Below, one piece after another: positions 1 to 11,548 of a DNA stretch of 64,000 bases. The translations under genes and the position numbers were made by a program. This DNA is from Lutjanus erythropterus (lineage: Eukaryota > Chordata > Actinopteri > Lutjaniformes > Lutjanidae): assembly GCA_020091685.1 (NCBI GenBank), contig CM034613.1, positions 6,193,525 through 6,257,524 on the forward strand. Direction: 5' to 3'. Position 1 is the first letter of the stretch. Every line of letters begins with the position of its first letter. The notes beneath the pieces were generated by a model, which searched no databases, had not been told where the DNA came from, and saw nothing but the letters and a program-made list of their open reading frames with translations.

Positions 1-480
1 TCAGAGGCGGACTGGAACGTAATGAAGACAGTCCATCAGTCCATCCAGCTCGTCATTTGAGCTTTCCATTTTACACAGCGGCTGCGATTAGGCCGCTGTG
101 CGTCCACATGTGCACATACGCGAGCGAATGAAAGGAATCAATTTCTTTGTGTCTGTGTGGGTGTGTAGCAGTGTTTGTACGCATCCACAATCTATTGTAT
201 GCTTTCCACACGCGTGTCCACATAAATCTGCGCTTCATCCCTCCGTCTCCTCGCCATTTTTCCTCCCTCCATCCTGCCTCTTGTCTTAACGACCACAGGC
301 AATCGACTGAAACGGCAGGCTTCAGCAGGAGCAGTGAGAGAAGAAGCAGGCAAATTAATGATCCCACATCACTGCTCAGATAAGAGGCCAGTGCTCGCCT
401 GCCTAAACCATCAAGTTTCAAACTTAAGTTTGTCCCTTGAGCAAAATATTTCCCAAAGCTGAGGGCTTCACTTAGGAGCA
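1..480. other. single-copy non-coding DNA
   Basis: No repeat copy or convincing coding frame is visible. The overlapping open frames on both strands (up to 136 aa) share no recognisable domain and lie in His/Ser/Cys-rich translation of simple sequence. A 9-bp hairpin at 74-100 is the only structure noted. Confidence 0.5.
74..100. repeat. short perfect hairpin (9-bp stem)
   Basis: CACAGCGGC at 74-82 pairs with GCCGCTGTG at 92-100 around a 9-nt loop. It is GC-rich in an AT-rich setting. No flanking U-run or gene makes it a terminator; its role is unknown. Confidence 0.6.
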
Positions 481-1279
481 CTGCATAAAGCCTTTTTGGT
501 TGTCACCTTGTCTAAGTGTAAGGCTTCCATGCCTGTTACTGTCATAGTACAGCTCATGTGCACCTCAGTTTCCATGGTTTCATTTCACTCAAATCATTCT
601 AGGTAGCATTAGCACCAGGCACTATACCAGCATAAATATCCCAAAATGCAATGCAGTAGTGATGACATCAAAAATAACCAAAGGCAACCAAGGCAGTTGT
701 GTTTAACATCAATAACAAGTTAAATTTAAATGTCAGTAATGTTTCACTTTGCTTGGTGTAATATATTTTGTAAAAAAGTTCTTTGTCACAGGTTACCATT
801 GTCATGCATCTCAAAAAAATCTTGGGTATGTAGTTCATCGTTTGTGATTTGACACAGCAGTTGTAAGTTGTTGGCTAGCTTGGCTAACACTGTTAGTCTG
901 TGATGAAGTAATGAAGACAAATGAAAATATTACTGTGAAAGCAAAAAAGGAAATAGCCAGACATTGACAAATACTGGTGAGTTTCAATGTTATGATATAG
1001 CTAAAAATAGATGATGAATGAGACGAAGTTGTGCGTGATTTGACGTTAGCACTAGCTACAAAGTGCTAACATCAAATCTATTCTGATTTAATTCAAATCT
1101 AGACCTGCCCCAAAAGATTTGTCTCAGTATCTCCTCCTCTTCAGTCACCATAAATCCAGCCATTGTCTTATATCCTCAAATTATTTCACTTTTAGCAGAT
1201 TGTTAAGAGGAAAATGGTCGCTACAGAGCTTTTCGCAACACATAAGAAAATACTTAAAGAGAAAAGAGAAAAATGTAAT
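481..1279. other. AT-rich non-coding DNA
   Basis: No coding frame or second copy in the window was recognised, apart from the inverted repeat at 1037-1078. The last ~80 bases before 1280 may belong to the adjoining family A repeat, whose left edge is not sharp. Confidence 0.4.
1037..1078. repeat. 17-bp-arm hairpin
   Basis: GATTTGACGTTAGCACT (1037-1053) pairs with AGTGCTAACATCAAATC (1062-1078), with one C/A mismatch and an 8-nt loop. The arms are long enough to be unlikely by chance in any given 50 bp. It could be a very small foldback element or the core of a decayed inverted-repeat transposon. No precursor-like flanking pairing is evident. Confidence 0.65.
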
Positions 1280-1790
1280 ATATTTACTGCAATAAATCAT
1301 AAAATGACCAGGATCCTTATTTGAAATACCAGCTTTTCTGACAACAGCACTACAGCCAGAATGTTCTCCTTTAAAATTAGAATTCTTGGCTGAACATCTG
1401 TTTTTGTTAAGCTTGTTTCACATTTACTAGAGTTACTGGAATTAATGCTGAATGTTCATTAACTGAGTAAGGGTCTGTTTATGAGTCATACAAAATAAAT
1501 TATTAATAACCTTTGTGAAGGAAAGAATATTTATAGTCTATCTTATATATTATAATATCTCATTGTCACTTGTTATTGTCCAAGAATAATGTTGTGGTCG
1601 TCTTGTGTTCATATTCAGGTTCCCTGCAGCCTGCAAACAACTCAACCATAGATTGTATATTAAGTAGGGATTCAACCTATTTAAGATACTATGCTCATTT
1701 TTGAATAGCTATGATCTTATATATTTCTCCTTCAAGTAGTTTAGGGCAAATACTTAGAGATTAAAGGTTTTCCCTTACAGCGTCCTAAGG
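1280..1790 (+). repeat. dispersed repeat family A, copy 1
   Basis: This stretch aligns with 52430-53107 and in part with 58949-59335, all in the same orientation. Shared landmarks in order are a TTTACTG..AATAAATCATAAA start, AATGACCA, CTGACAACA..CTACAGCCAG, TTTCACATTTA, AATGCTGAATGTTCA, a TTATGAGT..TAATAA stretch, and a CCCTGCAGCCTGCA block about 340 bases in. No coding capacity or TIR is seen. It matches the general look of a common percomorph repeat, but I cannot name its class. Confidence 0.7.
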
Positions 1791-2039
1791 AAATCCTTAC
1801 AATGATTTTATGTAACGTATTTTTTACTAAGGCATCCTAAGATGAAGATGTCAAAGAAATCTGAGCCAAAGTGGTTTTATGCATATATACCGAACCCAAA
1901 AAAAGAAAGACGAAAAAAACAACAGCCACCTGTGTTAGATTATCTCCCTGCTTTTTCACTAAATTGCTCCCCCTCTTCTTCCTCTCTCCCTCCCTCCTGT
2001 GTTCTTAATGCATTGCTGCCCTCACCCTGAAAGTGGGCA

Positions 2040-2560
2040 TTTATTTTGTTGGCAGAAGAAAACCAAAGAGCGGGAAAATTCACAGGGAACTGTCCACTCC
2101 ACTGGTGCTGAAATATAGGAATTACCAATGGGCTGCAGGGTGACACGGTGTTTACAGGGAGCACAAACATCACACCGGCCTGATCATCATTACAATTTCC
2201 ACGCAACATTTTTACCTTGGAAACAAAACACTTAGGGGAGACGCCGGAAGCGATTCAGACAGCCCTTTTTGATCTCCGCCGCCTCATTCTCACTTATGAA
2301 AAGCCAGCTCCTTACTTTTACTTACCTGTTCTGCGCCAGCGATTACAATTTCCACATTACTGCAGACTTAAATGAAAGGCAGCACATCAAACAATCTGCT
2401 TCAGTAACTGCTCACCGTGTAAATGAGATGGACTGAAGACGGCTGCTTATTGTCATTTGTCAGTACATCCATAAATAAAGCAAAGAGTCAGTCAATGCAA
2501 AGCAAATGCTTCTTATTAGACTAATTCTGGCTGTAAACATGATGAGAACAGAGCCAAGCC
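2040..2560. other. candidate conserved non-coding element
   Basis: The sequence is compositionally complex, with no microsatellite, no copy elsewhere in the window and no sustained open frame. It holds a cluster of AT-core sites, including ATTAC repeats and TTATTAGACTAATTC near 2512. This is the texture of vertebrate non-coding regulatory sequence, but that is inference only. Confidence 0.25.
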
Positions 2561-3272
2561 GGCCTGCATGCAGCCCTCTGTGGTAGAGTCTGAGCAAAGG
2601 GAGCCAAGAGAGATAGCCCTGTGGCATAAATTGATTGCTAGAGACATATGTTGGCAACGCTGTATTTCACTCTGTGTGAAATCTCCCCTATGGGGCAGAC
2701 AGGGTAAAGCAAGGAGGGTCGGGGAGGAGGGGTGGGGAGGGTGCACTGGTTTGTGGAAAAAGCTAGAAATGAGGGTGAGGAATGGGCCTCAGAGCAAGCA
2801 GGTGTGTGTGTACATTCATCTATCTGTATTCCAAAAAAACATGTATGCAGGGTTAGCAGCGTGTGAATGTGTGTGTGTGTGTGGGGGGGTGGGGTATGCA
2901 AATGCATAGCCTTGCACAAATCCTCAGTTGTGTGTCGGTGTTTTTGTGCGCGAGCACGATGTCTACGCAGAGAGCAGACCTTGATGATAAGCGAGTTATC
3001 TTACCATGCTGAGTGGGCCATTTAAAAGACAGCCATTTTTCTGGCAGCTCCATGGAGGGAAGTATGATGGAGAGGGAAGGATGGACAGGGAGGATGCTGC
3101 AAAGTGTGTGTGTGTGTGTGTGGTGCAGAAGAGAAAAAGAGAACATAAACAGCCAGTGGGGACAGAGCAACAAGGAGTATAATTCTTCATGGTTTTTATA
3201 TACCTCACACATGAGCATACATTTATCTCACAAGCATATTCATAGAATACACACACACCCACACAAACATGC
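2561..3272. repeat. low-complexity stretch with GT microsatellites
   Basis: Short GT runs lie near 2867-2882 and 3104-3122, with purine-rich runs (AGGG/GGAGG) around 2700-2750 and ACAC runs near 3249-3265. The 113-121 aa open frames on both strands are translations of these runs (His-Thr or Cys-Val alternation) and are not genes. Confidence 0.6.
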
Positions 3273-3391
3273 TAATTACACATCAACATACAGGCCCGCC
3301 CACACACATGACGACAAGCATGGAGGCAAATTGCATATCAACATACAGGCCCGCCCACATGCATGATGACAAGCACAGAAGCAAATTACAT
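3273..3391. repeat. two-unit tandem duplication of ~55 bp
   Basis: Two near-identical units (3273-3328 and 3329-3383), each with ATCAACATACAGGCCCGCCC followed by CACA..CATGA..GACAAGCA, are followed by the first bases of a third. A few substitutions separate them, so the duplication is fairly recent. It may be variable in length between individuals. Confidence 0.8.
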
Positions 3392-4410
3392 ACTCCCTTC
3401 ACCCACACCACCGACCTCATCTACCCACCCGCCTACACACATACACACACTCATGGTGTTGTGCTTCCATTAGCTGCACTTTCATGTAAACACCCCATCA
3501 TCATCCACCTCTTCAAGAAATGTTTGCTCCCGAGACAGTTCCACTTTTACAATTCACCATGCAGGTGTTGCCTTCGCTAATATATTGATGTTCTAACATG
3601 TCTCCAGACTGCAGCGATGGGTATCTTAGTAACTTATTTGACTCTGAGGAACAGCTGCCCTTACTTATTTATGTATCTACAAGGAGCATGTAAACACACA
3701 CCCCTGAGCTGGTAGACAGCATCACATCTACAGAGATCTGTCTCTGAAGGGTGTGACGGTGGTTCTGTGATTTGTAAGCACACTGCGGAGGTCATTACAT
3801 AGGCTAATCACCTGTGTTCGTCATGTGTGCCACTTAGAAACCAGGAGGGTATGTGGAGTGATTTAAGTGAAAGGTGGAGGCATGTGGAGCGAGATGGATG
3901 CTGCATTCAAATCACATGCCGTTTCCCTTAAACATGAGCTGTAACCTGGGAAGAAAGCATGCACTAAGAAAAAAGTATATATGAGATAGACATACTAGAT
4001 AAAATGAGTGCAGATAAAACAGGACAGAACCGCTAACTGGTCTGGCAGTTTTTTCAGTTGGAAAACAACTATTAGAGGTCGAGGGACTTGGACATTTGGT
4101 AGGGAGCTCTGAGTAGACCCACTCTTCCTTTGTGTTGCTTGGTCTACTGTCAACAGACATGACCCAATGCCCTGGATACAGATGGATGGACAACTATCAG
4201 ACCACTGTTGTATATAAACTGCGAGAATACCTTCCTGACTAAGACCAGTAATACAGAAAGCTTATTTTAGTATTTTAGTCACTTCCGCCATTTGGGGTAC
4301 ACAACATGTCATCAGTCACAAGCTACATTATTGAAAATTATCAATAAAAAAAACTTAACTATCATGCCAGACTTTTCAGTTATATCGCCCAGGCATAGAC
4401 ACTCACTCCC
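3392..4410. other. single-copy non-coding DNA
   Basis: No repeat copy, RNA gene or coding frame was recognised. The 93-aa minus-strand frame at 3912-4193 shows no domain and has mixed composition. Confidence 0.4.
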
Positions 4411-4542
4411 ATTTTGTTGAAGTGGTTTGAGAAACTGGTCCCAGTGATCCTGCACCCTTACCAGTTTGCATTCAGAACCAACAGATCCACAAAGGATGCC
4501 ATTTCCAGTGCTTTTCCATACACATGTGCGGGCTTGATTTGA

Positions 4543-5030
4543 CTCAGTTTGACTCAGATGCATCAAGCCAGAAAGGGAAGGATTTGCATCTTCATTACAA
4601 TAGAGCTACCCACTTGAAGGTATGCTTTTAACTGTGTGCTGGTCTTGAGTCATGTGGCTGTAAAATGATGAACTATCATGTTTGATTTCCTAAAAAAAAT
4701 CTTCATAATAAAAGTCCTCTTTTGTTTTGATAGGAGATGCTGGGTTTGCATTAGCGGTAACTTAACACAACTCCTATACAAGAAGCGACCCAGGAAAGAA
4801 ACTATTCTTTGAACCAGAGAGATTCAGTTAGAAGCTACAAAATACTAAGAACTGAACAGACAGAGGCTTGTTGGGGGAAAAGGATGGGGCAGGGGTTATC
4901 ACGGGTTGGCTGCTGTCAGTCGGGCTTGCTTGAGTCCGGCTGTGGAGATAGCCCATCTTGGGTACGACTTGGCACAGCTTGACACGTTATAAGTGACAAT
5001 CAGTGGTTTGACAAAAGTGACAATGATGAA
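4543..5030. other. unidentified DNA splitting the LINE
   Basis: In related LINEs the DAIS..AL motif and the TYVRMLF motif are almost adjacent in the protein. Here they are separated by about 490 bases with no reverse-transcriptase similarity, so this segment appears to be an insertion or a rearranged filler. I see no clear TIR or TSD at its edges, and its identity is unknown. Confidence 0.5.
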
Positions 5031-5679
5031 TTCTTGTCAGTCTTCACTCACCTTGTGGAAAAGAACCTACATCAGAATGCTGTTTGTTGATTTCAGCTCA
5101 GTATTCAATACAAACTCTGCCATGAAGCTGATCGGGAAATTGAGCACTCTGGGCTTGACTACCACACTCTGCAACTGGTTATCCGCCTTCCTTACAAACA
5201 GACCCCAGACAGTTCGAATTGATGGTTTCACCTCCTCCGCTCTAGTGCGCAACACCGGAGCCCCCCAGGGCTGTGTGCTCAGCCTCCACCTGTTTACATT
5301 GTACACCTATGACTGCAGCCCCTGTCGTGTAGAAAACTCTGTTGTGAATTTCGCAGATCACACCACCGTCATTGGCCAGACCAACGATGAGACTTCGTAT
5401 CAGGAGGAAATCAGCAGTCTTGCAGAGTGGTACACAGAAAACAACTTACTGCTCAACACCAGCAAAACCAAGGAGTTGATTGTTGATTTTCAGAAAAAGA
5501 AGGCAAAGATGCACATCCCTGTCTACATCAGTGGAGCTGTGGTGGAGCAGGTGAACAGTTTTAGGTTACTGGGAATCAACATAACAGAAAAACTTCTACA
5601 GAGGAGCAATTTAAAGCATCCTGACATCAAACATCACAAACTGCTTGGTACCCTTCTACCAAGCATCAGTGTTATTTAG
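4993..5679 (+). pseudogene. reverse transcriptase palm fragment of LINE
   Basis: The 228-residue open frame carries the palm motifs of non-LTR reverse transcriptase. Motif A ([12 protein letters not shown]) is at residues 29-40, with the metal-binding Asp at 33. The GAPQGCVLS motif is at 89-97. Motif C reads FADH at 120-123, where the family has FADD, so the second catalytic Asp is His. [10 protein letters not shown] motif follows near residues 158-166, and a [11 protein letters not shown] motif lies further on. The first ~20 residues are probably not LINE sequence: a frameshift between the FTHLVEKN and TYIRML stretches brings them into frame. The frame ends before the rest of the C-terminal domain. 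It is a relic, not a functional gene. Confidence 0.85.
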
Positions 5680-6189
5680 GAGGTGATTTGCCTGCACAGG
5701 GCCAAGAGGATACTAAAAGACAAGACCCAGCCACAGCCTGTTCACCCTGCTGCTATCAGCCACGATATACAGAAGTATCTGCTGCCATAACACCAGGCTG
5801 AAGAGCAGCTTCAGCCGTCAAGCTCAGAGACTCTTAACACTATCCTCAGCACTCAACCATGAAAAATGGTTTTAATTTTTATGGCTTATTATTTATTTAC
5901 TGTATTTTGTGTAAGTGTAGCATAAAGGGAACTACAGCTAACATCTTGTTATACAATCCTGTGTTGTAAAATGCTAAATAAATAAACCTTGAACCTTATG
6001 TCAGCCTCCCAGTGGTAATTGGAAATGGGATATATGAGGATGTTTTGGGTTTGAGTGTTTCCATTTCATGTTACTTTATACTTCATTGATACTTTCACTA
6101 CAATGTACCTTTTTGAGAGCAGACGCTTTGTCTTTTCATAATAGAAAAAGCAGAGGTGTCACTAAGAACATTAATACTGGCTCTGTTCT

Positions 6190-6882
6190 ACTCAAAAGTC
6201 TAAAGTACTAAAAAGGTTCTTCCTGAAGGGCTGAGGTTCTACCCAGAATCATTTGCTTCTGAAGAAGCAACCTTTTTTTTGAAGAAAGGGTTTGTCAAGG
6301 GTTCTTTGTAAGACAAATGATTCCAAAGAACCCTTTTGGGAAGAAGGAGTTTGAGACTGAAGAACTCTTTTGGTTTAATACAACAGTGGGTTTGGGCAGG
6401 TTCTAAGTAAATGCCTTAAAATACAAAAATGTTCTCTGTAGAACCACCTGAGTGTGTTCTAGATACAGTACCTAAAAAGGTTCTTGGCAGAATCCTTTGA
6501 GTATGTTTTATATAAAACTGATGGAATATAAAAAGGTTCTTAGTTGAAGCCCCTTAATGGATTCTAGATAAAACCCTTGGATTAAAACAGGTTCTTGGTA
6601 GAAACCCATGAGTGTGTTGTAGTTAAAACCATTGGAATGTAAAAAGGACCCCCTTTATGTGTTCTTGATAGCACCCTAACCATTACACTGTAGAATGGTT
6701 CTCTGTAGAATCCCTCAGAGGTGATTCTGGGTGAAACGTTTCACAGATGGTTTTAGGTATAACAATTTATGTTGAGTTCTAGGTAAAATTATCTTAAAGG
6801 ATTCCAAGTAGAACCTTGGAACAAGCTGGGACAAGCTGAAGAACCCTTTATGGCTCCAGTCAGCTGTTTATTTCTAAAAGTG
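6190..6882 (-). mobile_element. family M TIR element, copy 1 (long form)
   Basis: The right end (CTGTTTATTTCTAAAAGTG) matches, in inverse, the ACTCTTAGAAATAAAGG end seen at 45887. Inside it, a subterminal block reading in reverse as TTCTTCAGCTTGTCCC is shared by all four copies. The body is built from loosely repeated ~56-bp units, each holding AAAAAGGTTCTTGGTAGAA-type and GTTCTAGATAAAACC-type motifs, about eight of them here. The left edge is decayed. No protein is encoded, so it would depend on a transposase in trans. Confidence 0.7.
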
Positions 6883-7469
6883 TAGGTCATGACAACATGA
6901 CAGTGAGCTAGCATACACAATAGCATGGCCCTGCAACTGAAGGAACTAAATTGAAGTCAACTATCATTAATTTATTTACACAAATGATTTTATTACTGTG
7001 ATGTGTCAAAATGTCCTCTGGCTCAGTGATCTTGACTTAATGACAGTAAAGATGGAGATAAGAAAAAAGGGTTTACTTCATTCATATGGGAGTCAACATG
7101 TGGTTGAAACAAGCATATAACTGGACCTGGACAAAGGCCTTTGGAATGAAACAGGAATAATAGTTACTCCTCGCTGTGAGCTCTGTTCAGGGCGTCCAGA
7201 ATTTCTAACAGCACCCCCGGAGGTGCAGTTCAATATCAGAATGATTATAACAGTTAACAGCAAAATGTATTGGTTCAAACAGATGTGAATGGTGAGTGTG
7301 AAGTGGTAAAACTCCCCAAAACAACAGATGCTGGGTTTGCTGCAAGAGAGATGATCCAATCACAAAAAAAAGTTGGGGCACAGCGAAGCGCAAAGACGAC
7401 ATATGGAACGGTGAGGCGTCGTCTTTGTTGGACAAAATCCTTTCCTCTGGAGTATGAATCAGCGGCTGG
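6883..7469. other. non-coding DNA between two family M copies
   Basis: No recognised feature. Small open frames of 72-88 aa overlap on both strands near 7093-7488; the 72-aa plus-strand frame starting at 7270 runs into a GT repeat and shows no domain. Confidence 0.4.
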
Positions 7470-7487
7470 TGTGTGTGTGTGTGTGTG
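7470..7487. repeat. (GT)n microsatellite
   Basis: Short uninterrupted GT tract. Confidence 0.9.
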
Positions 7488-7557
7488 AAGGCATAGATGA
7501 AGCAACTGCTATAAAGATGTGGAAGAGACAGAAAAGGTAGAGTCAGGACAGAGTATG

Positions 7558-7810
7558 CACTCTTAGAAAAAAAGGAGCTAACTACATAAAGTGTTCTTTG
7601 GCTTGTCCCCAGAGGAGACCGCGTTTGGTTCCTGATAGAACCTTTTATAAACCCATAACCCTCTCTGCGGGTTCTGGTAGGAAGCTTTCCACCTTATATG
7701 GGTACTAACGAGAACCCATCCAGGGCGTTCTACAAGGAACCCTTTTATATTCCACAGGTTTTATTTAGAACCCACTCTGGGTGGGCGGGGCTCCCCTGTT
7801 TCTAAGAGTG
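7558..7810 (+). mobile_element. family M TIR element, copy 2 (short form)
   Basis: Both ends are preserved: ACTCTTAGAAAAAAAGGAGCT at the left and TTTCTAAGAGT at the right. The shared subterminal block GTTCTTTGGCTTGTCCCC lies about 35 bases in. Only two or three internal ~56-bp units remain, against six to eight in other copies. No convincing TSD is visible. Confidence 0.75.
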
Positions 7811-8039
7811 TGAATGTAAGTGGGGGGTGAGATGAGGAAGGCTTTGAGTTTGAGATCCACAACAGAAAAGCAGCAGGAGGAGGTGAAAGAGGAAGAGCAC
7901 GGGTAAAAAGAACGACAGGTGGACGTGAAGAGATGTTGGAAAAGCACCAAGGCACTCAGAGGAGAGAAAAATGTTCACACATTTTCTCTTGCTTTCTCAG
8001 TTTCATTTTTAAAACACCCCGTCTATCACGAATTGTCAC

Positions 8040-8520
8040 GCAGAGGAGCACTTTAAAGGGCGGGCAGGTGTGAGCTGTGATGCCATGCCAGACCATACAG
8101 ACAACATTTTGATTACTTCCCTCATTAACTAATCAGTCTTTAGGATGTGCTGCCAAGCACTCCTCATACTTTTTGGAAACAATTTACAGGTGAATGAGCT
8201 CAGATCAGCCCACGGTATGTCAGTGAATGTATCCCAGCAGACTTGGCTGGACTAGCTTCGACAACGACTGGTGGAAGGCTTTTCTCCCACAGTTATAATT
8301 TCCATTTCATAAAAGAGCGCAGGTGATAAAGAGCGCTTTGTGAAATACCCCCCGATGTCCACACCAGCATAATGAAAGGCAGAAATCAATGGGAAAGGAC
8401 TTAGTCTGCTCATTTCTCATTGGCCATGAACATGTACTGTCTGTGTGTGTGCATACAGTGCATGCATTTGACTGTGCAAGAAAAGCCAATTAAAAGGAGA
8501 ATCAAAAGTGGGAATCCATA
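8040..8520. other. candidate conserved non-coding element
   Basis: Repeat-free, compositionally complex DNA. It includes homeobox-type cores (CATTAACTAATCAG near 8121) and a doubled AGAGCGC motif (8313, 8330). The only simple sequence is a short GT run near 8440. Regulatory potential is inferred from texture alone. Confidence 0.25.
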
Positions 8521-9230
8521 AATGAATGCTATTTCAGTCACTCTGCCTTTGTGCTATTGAAGGCAGCAGCAGCATGTGGTGTGAGTCACTAGAACTGGTT
8601 GTGATCGTAATCAATCTGTGCACTCAGAGCTGGCAGACACACAGGTTAATTTTGATCCTACCTCGCTGCATTCGTCTAGCTAGAGGGAAAAGGAAAGCAG
8701 CGATAACAGCAGTTTTTAAAATGAAGAGAACATGAAAAACAGGATCTCTGTTGTGCCATGACAGCAAAGTGTTCCCATTATTTTCCCATAATGCCAGTAA
8801 CTTCTAATTGCTTCTTGTTGTTTTCCTTATGATAGAGCTACTTATTCTTTACTCATTCTTTCTTTCTTCTTAGTGTTTTTCAAATGGAAACTCACACTTA
8901 GCTGCCAGCAAAAATCAGTGACGTAGATTAGAGTGCTGATGCCCTCCCCTCTTTTAGTCTGGGCCTTATATGTTGCATTGTCATCATACAGAAACCAATG
9001 TAGGGTTAAATGGAAAAATATTTTTAAAAGGGCCTGGGAAACAGAGTATTGATACTATAACATGTATACTCCTGGTTACATAAGGAACACTACTGATAAG
9101 CTAATGGATACAAATGGATTATGGAAATTTGTAGTGAAGTAAATGATGAAATTTGTTGCTGAATTGAGTCCCACACTTTTTTTGATCTGTGCTCCAATGC
9201 AATTCTAGCTAGCTAGCTAATCTCCATCAA
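8521..9230. other. AT-rich non-coding DNA
   Basis: No feature recognised beyond a CTAGCTAG repeat near 9208-9222. Confidence 0.4.
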
Positions 9231-9510
9231 TCATTAGTGGGTGTACATAGCCTTGTAATAGAACTAGACAAGGCATTGCCTCTCAATGTTGGCGCCACTT
9301 TTTCCCCAGTAACCACTCACAGTGTTACAGCAAGAAATTCCCCACCAGCCCAAACAGCAATTTCCCTCATAGACCAATATTATAATAAAGACGTCCGTAA
9401 AACCTCCAACTGCAAACAAGATCTATTGAAACAGAAAAGGAGAGATTTGTCAAAGGTTTTGCTAGGTGCCAATTTGCTCAACTGTTATTAGATCACAGAG
9501 CAAAAATGGG
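9231..9510 (+). repeat. possible dispersed repeat, related to 22040-22270
   Basis: About 60 bases (9430-9495) around GGTGCCAATTTGCTCAACTG resemble 22067-22130 (GGTGCCAAGCTTGTTCAACTG) in the same orientation, at roughly 70% identity by eye. The limits of the repeat are not defined. Confidence 0.4.
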
Positions 9511-11548
9511 GCAAGACCTCTAAAAGGTCAATTGGAAAATTTGATTCTAAATTTGAAATGCACAATGTGTACATGGTCTCTATATATTGTGTAGATGTGT
9601 TCTGAATGTGCAAAATATCAGAGCTAGTCTTCCTGGAGTTGGTGTTTAAAGAGAATTTACTCATATTCCTAAATGATTACTCACTAAATCCAGACCAATC
9701 ATAAAGGAGGAGATGTAGATAAACAGGAGCAGATGAGTGAAAGATGGATTTTAAAGCTTTGAGATAACTGAGATATGGATTGTATATGTGCAGGTGTGCA
9801 TGAGACACCTGGCTTGCAGTCAGTGCAAGGAGTGCACTCCACAGTACCATAGGCACATGTTATTGTTTGACAGGGAGGTAGCTGAAATACAATCTAATAT
9901 TTTGCACATGCATGCACATATAGTCACTAACAGTCACACACACATATAAAACATACAATACACTTTGCAGTAATATTTCCCATAACACCAAACCTCTACA
10001 TATGCCCAACACTATACATAAATCAATTTAATGCAGCTTCATGTTTGAGTGGCCACATGCCACCAAAGCACAGCCAGCAATCAGCCACATGACAACCAGG
10101 CGAACACTTCACCTCAGAGAAACAACCTCACATGTTTTTCATGAGCTCAGTCTCTTTACATCTGTTTCACACACACACATGCACACACAAACCACCATCC
10201 AAGGAGCCATCAGAGTGCTGAGTGTAGATGTACTCTTCCCTCACCTGTGTCACACATGAGTTCATTGAAGGCCATTTGTCACTGATGAACCCCTGAGGCG
10301 CAGCACACACCAAGGAGAGATTCATCTGATGCACGTCTGACGTGGTTCTTCCGTCGGATGAAGGCTGCGGATGTTCGAAAGCACGACCGGAGCTTTTGTC
10401 GTGGAGATAGAAAAGACTCATCTGTTCCATTTTCACTCACATTCAACTCATTCACCTCAACTTAATATATTGTAAAAGCCTCTCTGCTGTATTATTCAAT
10501 CCACTGGCTTCATGGCTTAACATTTTCAATGGAATGCGACCCAACCTTGTGGTTTACAAAAAAAGTCATAATATCAAGATCACCTCTTTTATGTTTAGTT
10601 TTTCCTCTTGGAAGCTGAAATTAATTGCTCTCATTGCTGTTATATTATTTTTAAAATCATGCGTCACTATGACAATGTCAGATGTTATTCTTTCTAGAAA
10701 GGACGAGCTTCTCTGTACTGTTACTTTACAGTACACTATGAAGATGTAACAATCCATGCTTTATATCAAATTAGCATTATTACTTTACTGGAAGGTAATT
10801 TAGGACACATTACACCAAAATAGCAGATATGTGATTTCACTCTAGTTTACAGTACAGTTTGCCAAATTGAGTGTGTCCCTAATTGCACTCTAATAAAGTC
10901 TAGTAATGGGTTAATGCTGTCTAATAAATAATAATAAATAATAAATATTTTTTTGTCAAATTTGATACAAAGTTGTTACATCTTATTAGTGCACTGTGAA
11001 ATAAAGTGCAACCCTGTTATGTACATGTATTGAATTGTTGACTGATGCACTTCTAACGCTCTGCTATTTTTTAACTACAGTACACTCACACTTTGTTATA
11101 CTCTGCCCAGCTTATGAGGAAGAAACCCTGCACAGTGCCTCCTCAGTCTTTGACTTAAAAACACAGAGCAAGCTCATTTGAGCAGCTGGTGTTGAAATGC
11201 TTTGCTCAGTGAAGCAGAGACTCCTTCAGACATGGATGAATAAGGAATAACTTCAATTCACACACTGAATCCGTTCACAGTTGGCTATTGGAACTAAGTT
11301 AACCAGGCAACTTTTAAGTCTTAAAGCCTGTTTCTTCACAGTACTACGATTAATACTGGCACAAGTGATTTTCATCACTTTGATATAAAGTAAACAGAAA
11401 TAAATTACTATTCTCCGTTGCCAGCAGATATAAAACAACCGTGCTGCGGTCTATAATCAGCCATATTTAGTTCATTTTTACAATAAATAATATGGTAAAA
11501 TAGTAAACAACATTTGATTAAAGCAACATTATGTAATTACTCAACCTC
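9511..11548. other. non-coding DNA, no feature recognised
   Basis: Mostly single-copy and AT-rich, with short CACA runs (9938-9952, 10170-10190). The 89-aa minus-strand and 71-72-aa plus-strand frames have no domain and no splice context that I can defend. Confidence 0.4.

Larger units (their letters stand above)
4411..5998 (+). mobile_element. broken non-LTR retrotransposon (CR1/L2/Rex1-like LINE)
   Basis: Three blocks in correct order belong to one LINE. Block 1 (4411-4542) encodes the FEKLV..HPYQFAFRTNRSTKDAIS region of reverse transcriptase, ending in a stop. Block 2 (about 5036-5679) holds the palm domain. Block 3 (about 5690-5860) encodes the C-terminal RAKRILKD stretch that follows the polymerase in these elements, after an apparent deletion. 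A short 3' tail with AATAAATAAACC then TTGAACC lies at 5975-5998, in keeping with the short 3' repeats used by CR1/L2-group LINEs. The 5' half (endonuclease) is missing. Frameshifts, stops and an interrupting ~490 bp segment make it dead. The clade within CR1/L2/Rex1 is not resolved. Confidence 0.85.

Noticed and set aside
74..100. Hairpin as a transcription terminator
   Set aside because: The genome is eukaryotic and there is no adjoining gene or U-run.
71..481. 136-aa minus-strand frame near the left edge
   Set aside because: No domain, no second exon or splice context, and equal-quality frames on the opposite strand.
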